From Chamaecrista fasciculata (Eukaryota > Streptophyta > Magnoliopsida > Fabales > Fabaceae), in contig QANZ01032556.1 in assembly GCA_003254925.1 (NCBI GenBank), positions 67,297-131,296 on the forward strand: a stretch of 64,000 nucleotides of DNA. The letters are read 5' to 3'. Each line of letters starts with the position of its first letter. Position 1 is the first letter of the stretch. The translations under genes were made by a program, and so were the position numbers. The notes under the pieces were generated by a model, which was given only the letters and a program-made list of their open reading frames with translations, had not been told where the DNA came from and made no database searches. Shown one piece after another: positions 27,441 through 38,982 of the stretch.

Positions 27441-29548
27441 ATTTTATTATATCAACTTTTCATTAATTTTGATTTTTGTTAATATTTTTATTTAATATTT
27501 ATAATTTAAATATATTTATTTAAATTTTATTGTATTAACTGGATATAATAAAATAAAAATTTATGAACGAAAAATGTATAATTGAACAAAAAATAAACTA
27601 ATAAATTTTAAAAAAAATAAAACATGGTAAAATAAAATATTAAGCTTGTAAAAAAATTTAAAATTAAAATGTATAATATATTTTTAAATTATAAATTTAA
27701 ACCATTATAAGGGTAATTATATTATTTGTTCATTTTATAAAGTATTTATATAAGTTACAGGGACTTAAAAGAAAAAAGATAATAGTGTTACTAATGGTTG
27801 GGGGCATTGCTATAAAATTATTATATTAGGGGGTTAATTGCTATTTTTGATAGATTAGGGGGACATTGCAATTGAACACATAGTTCAAGGTGGGTAAATG
27901 TAATTTCCCCCTAATTTTTTATTTTGAAATCTTCTTTAAACTATCAATTTTGTTTGAGGTAAAAAAAAAAAAAGAGAAAAGGAGAGAGAAGAGGTAGAGA
28001 GGGTGAAAGAGAAGAGAGAGAACAATTATAGATATAATAAATTAACAAAAAAACAAAATAGACAATCACTTTAGAACGGGAAAAACTAATTGAAATAAAA
28101 GTAAGGTCAAAATATCCTTTTAGCACCTAATGTTTACCTCAAACTCTATTTTGATCCTTGATATTTTTTCTGTTTTATTTTGGCCCTTAATGTCTTATAA
28201 TAGTTCCATTTTAGTCTCTATCTACTGAATATAGTTATATATATATATCTCGATTCAAGTCCAAAGTAGTTTCATAGTGTTATAACCTACATGTGTAACT
28301 CTTTAGATTGAAATTATAATCAAAGAAATACCTGCCATAAGATGGTTAATCAGCAGTACACCAAACTACAAAAATGCTATACGATTAACTTAATCTGATG
28401 ATGATGCCCAAACTAAAAGACAGTATTGCAATTCCCAAAGAAAAAACACAAGTTCAAAAGACCTAGCATGATTTCCATGACCTCTTCTACAGAAATAATC
28501 ATAAACTTCATTCATTCAAAGTTTTTGTTTTTTTTTTCAGCTTCATGGAGGAATGCAGAGAGTTACAACATCTTGTGGCAGAATTTGATTGGAACCATAA
28601 CTGCCAGTTTTTTAAATGAAAAGCAACAGTAAAAAGAATAAAAAAAGGACGTCAGTAGATAGATAGCATGATCTGGAAAACAGAAAATAATGATAGGTCA
28701 TGCAGAATTCCAAACAAGTTGGAAGATCATTTCGTGAGTTTTAAAAAGTATATGAGTTTGTTAGAAAATAGACAAGAATCATAACTTTACATCTTAAGTT
28801 AATCACATTCTTTATTCTTACAATGAGCAGTGTGCTTAGTCATATTAAACTTGATAAATATAATAGTAAAAAGTCAAGATCAGTCATTTTGTGCTGTCAA
28901 AACAAAGTGCATGGAAGGATTCCACATAGAAAACTTATGGAGAATGGCAATCCAATCTGAATATGAACCAACATAGAAAAATTGCCCTGCCGTAAAATGC
29001 ATGAACAGGTCCAAAACAAGAAAAAACATGGAAAACAATCTATAGTTCCCTAACACGAATTTAGCATAAAAGAATTATGAACTAATCAGACAGAAACAAA
29101 CAAATTACTATAGCAAAAACTAAATGTTGAAAGTTGAATGTCAGTATCTTATAAATGTACACTTTTTCAGAGCATATACTTAATATCTTGTGTCATATCT
29201 ATCCAATAGATTGATGGTATATAAAAAAATTCAGTAGTTGACCGTTGCCAAAACAAAAACAAAAAAATTCTCAAAGCTGAAAGTGCTACAACAAATAAAC
29301 CTGATCATATAATAAGGTTCATTTCTTCTCCATTACTTCCAGAGTACGAAGGAATAGATTGATATACATATAATTAAATCATTTTAAAGGTGATAAAGTA
29401 AGCACTAAATAAGAAATTCAAACTTGGCAACAAAAGCTAACCTACGGAGTAATCCAATGTCACAAAATCAAGACATAAAAGCATCTGCATAACTTTCAAG
29501 ATAGATTATATCAGTAACTGAATTTGAGCAATAAGGTCTCACCCCATT
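27441..29548. other. Intergenic region between the gap and the first PPR gene
   Basis: Very AT-rich to 27700, then a repeat arm (27780-27915: 'gggggcattgc', 'ggtaaatgtaatttcccc') and a half foldback (about 28105-28260: 'ttttgatcc', 'ttttggccc'). From 28677 to 29262 lies a segment duplicated at 33531-34138. It is also the PPR 3' flank. No gene is seen. Confidence 0.6.
28677..29262. repeat. PPR-flanking segment, copy 1 of a dispersed duplication
   Basis: Collinear and same-strand similarity to 33531-34138, starting CAGAAAATAAT(G)ATAGGTCA and ending 'gatggtatataaaaaa..cagtagttgaccgttgcc'. Several small indels separate the copies. Confidence 0.75.
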
Positions 29549-31216
29549 TTATTTCTTCAATGACCTACTTCTAAACATTTCATGAAGAATCTTCTTCGCC
29601 TCATCTTTCTTGTTTTTTTCTAGAAGCACTTGAAGAATCGGATCATAAGTTACAAAATTAGGGTGACACCCACTCTCTTTCATTTTATCAAGGAAAGCCT
29701 TTGCTTCATCAATGAAACCCTCTTTACACAGTCCATTGATCAAAGTGCTATATACATAGACATCCAGACGATGGCCTTTGGCCAAAAGAACTTGAAAGAT
29801 CTTTAGTGCAGTTGTTAGACTACCACATTTGCACAAACCGTCAATAAGTATATTGTAAGTAAACAAATTAGGCTGAATTCCTTGGGCTTCCATTTGGTGA
29901 AATAATTTCACTGCCTTATGAACGTGATAGCTTTTGAAAAGTGCATCTAACAGTACACTATAAGTAACTGAATCTGGAGTAATACCGTTGTCATACATAT
30001 CATTTATAAGATCTTGCGCATGAGACAATCTTCCTGATTTGCACATCCCATCAATAAGAGAATTGTAAATTATAATATCAGGAATCAAACTTCTACCTCG
30101 CATTTCCTCTAAGAGATTCATAGCTTCGTCTAATTTTTTGATCTTACAATATCCATTGATCAAAATATTATAAGTGATAACATCTGGTGTTAGTCCAATT
30201 TTGACCATCTTATTGAAAATTTCTCTAGACTCATCAACATAATTCTTTAAACAGTAACCATCCATTAAAGAATTGAAGGTAACAGCATCAGGTTTCTGAT
30301 GAAACTTCATCATCAAGCCAAACAAAGCTTCAGCTTCTGTGGTCCTTCCTTCTTTACAAAGTGCATCAACCAATATGCTAAAGAGATATATATCAGGATT
30401 AATCTCTTTGGAGAACATCTCATCAAGCAATTGCTCAGCCTTTTGCCATTGACCCATGACACAAAAGCTATGGATTAAAGTATTGTAAGTGAAAATATCA
30501 TAAGGGATCCCCCGTTTACTCATTTCATAGGACAATTCATGTGCTTCAGTCGAGAGTCCATCTTTACAGAGGCCGTCAATGATTGTGTTATACATTACAA
30601 CATCCTGCTTAATTTTCCGTGTATCCAACCAACGAAGCAATTTGAGGGCAGCAATTGTTTTCCCTCTCTTACAAAGCCCATTCATTAAGATGCCATAAGT
30701 AATTTCATCCAACTGAAACCCCTTTGACACTACAAGATCATGAAAGTGTAGAGCTTCTCTAACCTTATTATTTATGCACAATCCCTTCATTAATGTGTTT
30801 AAAGTTATGGTATCCGGTTGATAACCCCTCTTGAAAACCTTCCCTAGGGTAGAGAAAGCAAATTCCATTCGACCCATATGACAGTAGCAATTAATCAAGA
30901 TATTCAGAGTAAACATACATGGTGCGAAGCCCTTTAATTCAGCACGCTCAAAGAGTGAGATAGCAGTGTCAAAATGTTTCATCTTGGCAATTGATGTTAA
31001 CATCTTATTAATTTGGATGATGGAGGGTGGAGGAGTCTGATGAAGCATGCGATTGAAGGAAGCAACAATATCACGAATGCTATGGGGTTGTGAGGAATGG
31101 GAATGGAAATAGGAATGTGGAAAGTGGGAATAAAAAGAGAAAGAGAGAAAGAAGGAAGATGAAGGAAACAGAGGGAATTTGAGGAAGGCATACCTTGAAG
31201 CTTTAGAGAATATCAT
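29549..31216 (-). CDS. P-class PPR protein, Rf-like, probably mitochondrial
   Basis: An intronless gene for 555 aa, as is usual for PPR genes. The first 55 residues are basic, Ser/Phe-rich and almost free of acidic residues (MIFSKASRYAFLKF), which suggests an organelle presequence, probably mitochondrial. Then come 14 consecutive 35-residue PPR motifs, from PSIIQINKMLTSIAKM to the C-terminus, with repeated TYNTLI/TYNILI..GLCK cores. There is no E/DYW editing domain. PPR tracts bind organelle RNA one base per motif, and this architecture is that of restorer-of-fertility-like PPRs. The leader and motif style resemble legume Rf-like clusters. A debris copy of motifs 12-13 lies at 32238-32455 and a duplicated flank at 33531, so the locus has been amplified. 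Confidence 0.9.
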   Translation of the reverse strand: MIFSKASRYAFLKFPLFPSSSFFLSFSFYSHFPHSYFHSHSSQPHSIRDIVASFNRMLHQTPPPSIIQINKMLTSIAKMKHFDTAISLFERAELKGFAPCMFTLNILINCYCHMGRMEFAFSTLGKVFKRGYQPDTITLNTLMKGLCINNKVREALHFHDLVVSKGFQLDEITYGILMNGLCKRGKTIAALKLLRWLDTRKIKQDVVMYNTIIDGLCKDGLSTEAHELSYEMSKRGIPYDIFTYNTLIHSFCVMGQWQKAEQLLDEMFSKEINPDIYLFSILVDALCKEGRTTEAEALFGLMMKFHQKPDAVTFNSLMDGYCLKNYVDESREIFNKMVKIGLTPDVITYNILINGYCKIKKLDEAMNLLEEMRGRSLIPDIIIYNSLIDGMCKSGRLSHAQDLINDMYDNGITPDSVTYSVLLDALFKSYHVHKAVKLFHQMEAQGIQPNLFTYNILIDGLCKCGSLTTALKIFQVLLAKGHRLDVYVYSTLINGLCKEGFIDEAKAFLDKMKESGCHPNFVTYDPILQVLLEKNKKDEAKKILHEMFRSRSLKK

Positions 31217-32237
31217 GTTTCGTTTCAGAACTCACAAGAGTGACTCTCTGCGATTTGATGCTTGAAGGCTTCTTGGAATGAACGAACGATGAGGAAGGAA
31301 ACACACCACAGCTTACTAGGTTAAGCTTTTCCAATGAAACTGTTCATTTATTTATGGTCAAATGTTCATGTTGGTCCTAAATGTATGCCCTTATATTCAT
31401 TTTGGTCCATTATGTTTCAAAATGTTCAAATTAGTCCTAAATGTTGGCAAAATAATTCGTTTTGGTCCTAAATATTGATAAAATATTTCATTTTGGTCCC
31501 AAATTCATCAAGATTCATGAATAACTCGAAGCTTCAATTTTGTTTTAAAAAACAATAAAATGAAATAAAATAAGTACAACTCTACCATTATTTAAGGTAA
31601 ATTCTAGTTTGTATGTCCTTCACTTAATACAGTTTTTCTAGAAATAAAAAGAAAAGTATTAATGGTAATACTATGAACAATAAGATAGACACATGAGAAA
31701 CTGCAAAATTATGGCTTTGTACAAACCGCGTGTAACTCAATTACGCAGATAATGATAGATTGCATGGTTCTAAAAAAATTAATTTTAAATTTTATAATCA
31801 AATAATTTTGATTGAATTTAATTGAGCTTGACTTGATTTTATTTTTATTCAATATCTAAGGGCCTGTTTGGGATCACATTTGGGGATCATTTGAAGAAAA
31901 TGTTCACCTAAATAACACATAAGGGTTTAAGAAATTGATCTCCCTTAGACATAATAAACTATTGATAATACATTTCTTAACAAAAACATAATCAAGAATA
32001 TGAATAGAAAACTAGCAAAACAAGAAGTTTCACATCTTTCCTCGCCCTCTGATCAAACAAGAATTTGAGAGAATATTTTCAAAAACTCTTCTTTATCATT
32101 TCTTACACTGTGAAAACCAAAACTTTAAAACAGAAGAAGCAAAAATAAGAGAAGAGGGACTATTGTAAAAACCATAACAAAATTATTATTTGGTCATGAA
32201 CTCTCTCACCTCCATTTTGTTCTTACTCAACCTGTCT

Positions 32238-32455
32238 CTAAATCCCTAACATCAAATCCTTTGCTTCATCAATAAAACCCTCTTTACACAGTCCATTGAT
32301 CAAAGACAAAGTATTATATGTTTGGACACCAAGATGATGACATTTGACAAAAAGAAGCTGAAAGATCTTTAGTGCAGTAGTTAGACTACCACATTTACAC
32401 AAATCGTCAAAAATTATATTGTAAGTAAACAAATCAGGCTGAATTATTTCTGTTT
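32238..32455 (-). pseudogene. PPR fragment related to motifs 12-13 of the neighbouring PPR gene
   Basis: The minus-strand translation DLFTYNIIFDDLCKCGSLTT, then ALKIFQ.. and LINGLCKEGFIDEAKDL, matches motifs 12 and 13 of the gene at 29549-31216. It carries substitutions, a two-residue insertion between the motifs, and loss of everything N-terminal and C-terminal. It has no start and cannot make a PPR protein. It is a remnant of a tandem duplicate. Confidence 0.85.
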
Positions 32456-32605
32456 CACCAATAACTGAGTTTATGTGCGAACTTATACATTGTCTAACCT
32501 AAACTCTTAAAAGATTTCCAAGATAATGCGCTAAACTGATGGGATAAAGAACTAGGACGTGACTCTATCAATAACACAAATTGAAACTAGTCAAATCGGA
32601 AACTT

Positions 32606-32659
32606 GATTGCATATTTGTTGTGTGTACCCAAAAAAAAAAAAAGATTGCATATTTGTTG
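32606..32659. mobile_element. 22-bp retroposon tail with 16-bp TSD
   Basis: GATTGCATATTTGTTG occurs at 32606-32621 and again at 32644-32659. Between them is TGTGTACCC followed by 13 A. This is the footprint of target-primed reverse transcription by a heavily 5'-truncated SINE or LINE. A paralogous stretch at about 34196-34264 shares both flanks but lacks the insert. Confidence 0.7.
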
Positions 32660-33121
32660 TAATAGCAACAACATGGATGGTGAATAAATCAGTACAGGAG
32701 AACGTCACATGTCAATGGATAATAATAAGTACCAGCTTTAATTGTAACTTATAAAATCTGCCCATGTTTACCAGCTCTTTCCTATCACTAGAGAGTTGCC
32801 ACTAAATCAAGTAAATACAAAATCAGACTTCTAAGCAATATCTGGTAGAAATTTAATATAAGAGCATTAGATAAGTTCTCAAAAATGAAAAAGCTCACAA
32901 AGAGGATTTCAGATGACTGAGACAAGTACACGTTAGTCATTGAACACAGCTTGATCTTGATGATGTCTTTATGTACTCTTCTTCTCTTACTTGCATTTAA
33001 TACATGTGGAAATAGGCAACAAAACCACATGCAACAGCAAGCTGGGGAGTTATTAGACCAATATCTGCAGCACCAACACGATTCTTCATTATTCTCCTTG
33101 CGAAGGATCTGTATAAACCTA

Positions 33122-33407
33122 TGAAGCATGGACACTTCATTTAGAGAACATGTCGTTGTGTCAAACATATGTTTGTGTTTGACACATGTACGACACCCGT
33201 ATGACACATTCATAAGTTTCAGAATATGATAAACAATAGAAAAGAAGGACATATAGTATGAATAGATATTGTAATTTTTAAAATTTTTATCAAAATTTAT
33301 AAATTTTTAATTATTTATAAATATATGCCGTGTCGTGTCGTGTAATTTTAAGAATTTGACGTGTCAGTGTGTCTGTGTCCCATGTCCGTGTTAGTGTTCA
33401 TGCTTCA
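33122..33407. repeat. TIR element (MITE)
   Basis: The ends TGAAGCATGGACAC (left) and TGAAGCATGAACAC (read from the right end) frame about 286 bp. Inner partial pairing involves 'gtgtcaaacat..gacacatg' and 'cgtgtcgtgtcgtgt'. It is non-coding. The superfamily is uncertain. Confidence 0.5.
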
Positions 33408-33530
33408 TATATATATATATATATAAACATAAGCATCAAAGGAAGTTGAAGGTCCTAGAAAATGATTTCTAAATTAGAAACACCAGTACACAAAATAAAT
33501 AGACATCATCGGGTACTATGATTTATAAAA

Positions 33531-34138
33531 CAGAAAATAACTATAGGTCACGCAGAATTCCAGATAAGTTAAAAGATTTATATGTGATTTTTAAGAAGTA
33601 TGAGTTTGTCAGCAAGTTGTGGAAAATTGTTCAAAATAGATTTTTGTACTAAAATGAGGGTGTGTTAGCAAATAGACAAGAATCATAGCTTTACACCTTA
33701 AATTCATCACCTTCAAATGATGATCAGTGTGACTTGATATATAATAGTAAAAAGATGGGATCAGCCATTTTGTGCGGTCAAAATAAAGTTCTTTGTAGGA
33801 TTGCAAATAAAGACCTAGGGAGAATGGGAATCCGATTTGACTATGAACTAACGTGGAGATATTGCTTTGCTGTAAACAGAATAGGTCCAACAAAAAAAAA
33901 AAGGAATAACAGCAAACAATACTCTAAATACCTAGCACCAATTATGTAGAATCGAATTATTAACTAATCAGATAGAAACAAACAAATTATCATAGCAAAA
34001 ACTAACTTGAATGTCAGTATCTAATGGATGTAGAATTTTACAGAGGAAACACGTAATATGCTGTCGCATATTTTTGTGTCATATTTATCCATTAGATTGA
34101 TGGTATATAAAAAATTAAGTAGTTGACCATTGCCAAAA
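33531..34138. repeat. PPR-flanking segment, copy 2
   Basis: Similar to 28677-29262 in the same orientation, but lying beyond the PPR debris and not before it. The order relative to the PPR sequence is therefore swapped, consistent with a deleted third repeat unit. Confidence 0.7.
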
Positions 34139-34268
34139 AAATAAAAAAGCATAAAGCAGAAACTGCTAAAATAAAAAAACTTAGTGGTCATATTACGAAT
34201 TGCATATTTGTTGAATTGTTGTAATACCAACAACATAGACAGTAAATAAATCAGTACACGAGAACCTT

Positions 34269-34965
34269 TTTGATATACACCCTTTCGTACCCAGGGTCCC
34301 CTCCCACTCAGACCCGACGCCAAGAGCATACTGGTAGGGTCCCCTCCCACTCAGACCCGACGCCAAGAGAAAAACGGCAGGGTCCCCTCCCACTTCCCTC
34401 GAACCTTTTGGAGGGACTAGTGATATACACCCTTTTGTACCCAGGGTCCCCTCCCACTCAGACCCGACGCCAAGAGCATACTGGCAGGGTCCCCTCCCAC
34501 TCAGAACCAAGCACTTAGCTGTCATGGGCCCACCATACAGATCTTCTCAGATCTTCTCGGACATAATCCCCCAGATCTTGGGATACTTGCCTGACTCTAC
34601 AGGCACAGGTCACCATCAACCACCTACCACACTGTACTTACTCCTTCTACATATACACACTCATACACCTTAAACGAGGTAAGTAATGAATCTCTCCAGA
34701 ATTCTTACTCCCATCTCCCACTCTCTCTAACTTGAGCTTCGGAGTGGATTCACAGGGGCCTCCCCCTGTGCAATCCTTCTTGCAGGTTACAAGTTCCTCT
34801 AGGGGAGGTGGACAAGGATCGCAGGGAACAGGCGAGGAGATAGGGGGCTGGTGGGGGCCACGGCCCCCCCAAAATTTCAGGAACCCCCTACGCTTCCTCT
34901 TCGGCAGGATCCGACGACTTACAACAACCGGAGACTGCCCTTTAACTGTGAACTCGAGGTTAGAT
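34269..34965. mobile_element. LTR fragment, Ty3/gypsy-like, with internal tandem repeats
   Basis: GC-richer than its surroundings. TGATATACACCCTTT opens two repeat units (34269 and 34421), each followed by CCCAGGGTCCCCTCCCACTC and 'agacccgacgccaagag' copies. The downstream part ('tctaacttgagcttcgg', 'gtgcaatccttcttgcaggt', then a GGGGGCCACGGCCCCCC palindrome) resembles the R/U5 region of Tat/Athila-type LTRs. I see no gag or pol and no second LTR, so this is a solo or truncated LTR. Confidence 0.5.
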
Positions 34966-37066
34966 CTTCTCTGATCCAGCTTTGTAGTTTTCACCTACAT
35001 ATAATTGACTGTGATCATATCTCTCTGGTTTCAAACTCAGATGCGACGAAATCATAGTTACTAGTTAAATTTGATAAGTTCTTTCTTTGTCCAGTTACCG
35101 TCATCAGCAAATGAGGTCAAATCGGACATGAAATTGACCCAAAAATATGTCGCTTATTTCATGAACTTGGTCATATCTCGCTCATTTTATGTCTGAATGA
35201 AACGAATCAAAGCTACAAATTACTTTTCATGAGTTCTTTCTTTATCCGGTTGAAGTCGTTAGCAAATGAGGTCAAATAGTACTCCGAAATTGAGTTTGGT
35301 CAAAATATCAATATTAACTTTCGACATGACACGTCAGAGTGTAAAAAATAAGATAAAAGGCTATATTGCAACTTACCCCAAAGATAAATGACCAAAATTG
35401 CACTTTAGCCTTCAACATGTCAAATCAATATTAACGGATGAAGAGGGACGAAAAAGGGGTGGGACTAACGGTGAAACTTTTTGCAAAGGTGTGGGACCAA
35501 AAATGTAAAAAAAAAAAAAAAAAAANTAATTCATTTTTTGAAAGATCACTAAGTTAACAAGTTGATTCTTGAATGATTAAAATATATAATTTAATTATTT
35601 AAAGAACTCAACGATATGAACCAAATAGTATATTTTTTTTGTCCATGAAAATTTAAAAGGATTAACAAGTATACTATTTGGTTTCTTCAAGACTAAATTA
35701 CATATTTCAATATTTCAATAATTTAGCTTTTCAACTTGGTGATATTTAAGGATCAAATGGTTAGTTTAAAATACTAATAAGTTATATTTTTTTGTAAGTA
35801 TAATATAAAATATTAATATAGATACGTGTAATATGATACCATATGACAATAAAAAATCCCCATTGGAGAAAAAATTATAATTAAAGTCTTCTAGAACCGA
35901 CAAGTTAGGAAGGAAAATGAAATCAGAATGATTCTTTTTTAGAAACTATAAAGCGTGCACAAAATGCATGCATGTCAACATTCAATCAATAACTACTCTA
36001 GTTTGAACACATGAAAATTTCTAAGATAGTTTTATCTGACTTGGATTATTGTTTGCTTCCGGCATATGGTATATAATAATTGATAGAGAATCAAAAATTT
36101 TTAAGATTTTTATCATGGCTTAAGATTTATAAATAGTTTCAATTTGGTCGTGTATATTTTTTTATTGTATTTTTTGTCTTATATCTTTATAAAAAGTCTC
36201 AATTTGATCTCATATTTTTTGGTCAAATTACAAAACTGTGACTATTTGTACATTTGACCCAAAGATATATGACTGATTATATGATTGACCCAAAAATATA
36301 GGATCAAATCTACAATAAAAAAAAATATGAGAACAAATTGAGACCTGACCCAAAAATATAAAATCAAATTTAGCCAAATTTATATATAATTACTGAAAGT
36401 AATTTTTATTTTTTTTATTATAAAATATAAATACAAATTTCAAAACAATATAGCCATATAGGTATAGAACTATAATTTTAACTCTATGAAAGTGATTTTT
36501 TCGCTGAATTGCAAAGAGGAGGCATGATGACATCAAATTTAACTAATTCCATGCACAGCAATTGACATTAATGATCAGTGCTTTTCATTGCTAATGCACT
36601 CAAATCATCCAAGGTCTGAGCTTGAGTTGAATTTGAATATAACTTTAAATCTTTTGGCTATGTTTCATACTCCTCTAAATTATTTCTTTAATTATATTTT
36701 TTTCTGTAAAAATATATTTAGGTGATATTTTTTAAGACCAACCAAAGTTAAGACATCTCTTTAAATTCAATAAGTATTTATAAAAATAGTTATAGATCGT
36801 CTACTAATAAAATTTTTATATCGACAACTGAATTTAATTTTTTTTTTATAAGTCATGAATTAATTTCTTATTAATTAGATTAATATTTTTATATAGAGTT
36901 AGTTTTCTTTTTCTTATTCTTCAACTTCTTTCACATGTTCATATTTTGAAGAAAATAATTTATCTTATACCAAAAGGACAAAAGAATTTTTTTTTCACGG
37001 ATTAGGGGTCATGTTTAATTTTAAAGTCAATAACAATCATACAAATTTTAAAAAACTGACATTTAA

Positions 37067-37815
37067 AGAGGCGTTTGGTACACGGATTGGAAAAATAATC
37101 TCGGGATTAGGAGCTCCGGCATAAACTAATCCTGCATTTAGTACACGGATTAAAAAATTAATTCCGGGAATATTGTATTCCCAAGAATAGCATAATTTCA
37201 TAAAATAGCTATTTTTTAATCTCACCCTAGGGGGTGGGATTAGTCTAATCCCATGGGATGGGATTATTTTGGTCCACCTAAAATGACTAATTATCCTCAT
37301 TAAACTTAGCTAATTAAATTTTGTTTTACAAACTCTTTCCATCTCTCATCTAATTTTATTCTCTATGTCAAACCTAACTAATTAAATTTTATTTTGACAG
37401 TCATAGTTATATTTTGAGAGATAATTTTTCTAGACTATTTTTTAATTTTAAGAATTATGACATTATGTTTTGAAATCGTATTTTCTTAATAAATCATCAA
37501 TGATGTAAAAATAAAAAACATTTTTCAAAGTATTCTTATTAATTATTTTGGAGAATTTTTGCATTTGATAAGTTATCATTTGAGAATAAAAAGTCAAGGG
37601 CATATTTGGAAAAATATCAAATATTCTCAGGATTATCAAAATTAAACTAAACATAAGATTGTAATATTCATAGGAATATTGCAAAATAATCTCATGATTA
37701 TTTTAACTCATCCAAACAGTTATTGTTATATTCATGAGAATCATATTTCTGAGAATCACATCCCCAAAAATATAATTTATGGGAATAAAAAATAATCTGT
37801 ATACCAAACAACTTC
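37067..37815. mobile_element. PIF/Harbinger-like non-autonomous element
   Basis: The left end GAGGCGTTTGGTACACGGAT and the right end, read on the opposite strand as GAAGTTGTTTGGTATACAGA, are imperfect terminal inverted repeats. They are flanked by TAA (37064-37066, 37816-37818). The 749 bp contain more 'gtacacggatt' and 'aatcccatgggatgggatta' phrases but no transposase. Confidence 0.6.
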
Positions 37816-38924
37816 TAATTAATAAGAAATAAGAAAAATATAATGAAAAAATCAAAGCAAAGCAATAAATAAATAAAAAAATCAAAGCAATAGTAAGACA
37901 TGCGCTGTGCATCTTGTGGGCCAACGTCCATGTACATTTCTAAAGCAAGCTTTTATAGAGTTAATTAAGACTAAAAGAGTATTCCCTTTCATCCTCAGCC
38001 ACCAAATTAGACTGCAAATCCATTCTTTAGTTTTCAGTAAATTTAATTATTAATCTATGCAGACTTCTCAGAATTTTTGCTTACAGACAATATTATTTTA
38101 TTTTTTTAGGAAACAAATTATACTTGATTATATTGTAAATCATTTATGAGTTAGGTGTTGCAGAAAGAACTAGTCTCCAATATTTTGTACACCATACAAT
38201 ATCTTCAAATAAGATTGATTCAAGTACAAAATATTTGTAGGAAAAAAGTATAAAACCCATCTGTAAATTGTAATACTAAATAATATACAGACTAAATTTA
38301 TATATTTTTTATATATTCATCATAAATTTATTATGTGATAAAAACTTTATGCATAATTAATCATGATAAACAGAATATAAGACATTTTTTTAAATTGCCA
38401 ATTCCTAATGTAAATAAAATATGTGATTAGAAAAACTTTATAACAAATATATAAAAGTCTTCTTATAGTCTTTTTCTTTCATAATATATAATTATATAGT
38501 GTTAAACATATAGAAAAATTTTCGACATTACCTAACAGAATGCGTTTGTTGAGTGACTGAGTACATAATCAAAGCTTGTTATCTGTCATAAGGGACCACT
38601 TTAATCACTTAATTCTAGTTGGCCAAAAAAAAATCACTTAATTCTAAACATTGATTGAAAGAGTGTGTGATCAAGTCACTCTCCTATGTTACCACATGGG
38701 AAATAGAGTGTGCATACAAAGAAGATGCCATAAAAGAAAGATGAGTGGGCCTAGGGCCCTAGTGTATATATGTCATTAAATTGGACTAGAATTGAACATA
38801 AAACATCTATGCCCAAAATTTCAAACTTTTCAACTCGAGATAGCCCTCATTTGGAAATATGAAACCATTGACTAGTGTGTGTGGATGACATGATTAGTGA
38901 CGTAGTAGAGCATTGATGGTGGAC

Positions 38925-38932
38925 TATAAAAG
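38925..38932 (+). promoter_or_regulatory. TATA box of the His/Pro-rich secreted protein gene
   Basis: TATAAAAG lies 51 nt upstream of the start codon, placing transcription initiation near 38955-38965 with a short leader. It is the clearest core promoter in the window and suggests strong, regulated expression. Confidence 0.75.
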
Positions 38933-38982
38933 GCTTACTACATTTCCTAGTTTGCATCATCTCAACTTAGCTATCATCAAAC

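Larger units (their letters stand above)
31217..38982. other. 7.8-kb repeat-rich region without an intact gene
   Basis: In order: the PPR promoter; a partial foldback arm (31358-31510); a MITE-like end ('gggcctgtttggga', 31860); PPR debris (32238-32455); a micro-retroposon (32606-32659); a possible lone exon (33003-33115); a TIR element (33122-33407); a duplicated PPR flank (33531-34138); an LTR-retroelement piece (34269-34965); further repeat arms (35000-35530, 36130-36380); a PIF-like MITE (37067-37815); and the promoter of the His/Pro-rich gene. One ambiguous base is at 35526. Confidence 0.65.

Noticed and set aside
26873-27482. Plus-strand frames running through the 27002-27440 gap
   Set aside because: They are open only because N codons contain no stops. 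The real gene here is the minus-strand MOS2-like frame.
32788-33252. Cys-rich 154-residue minus-strand frame
   Set aside because: It crosses the boundary of a TIR element, and its Cys/Trp bias looks like an out-of-frame reading. A different frame in the same place gives the more plausible short exon listed in the findings.
34193-34994. Gly/Pro-rich frames on both strands within the GC-rich block
   Set aside because: They follow the tandem repeats of the LTR-like sequence. No start context or conserved motif.
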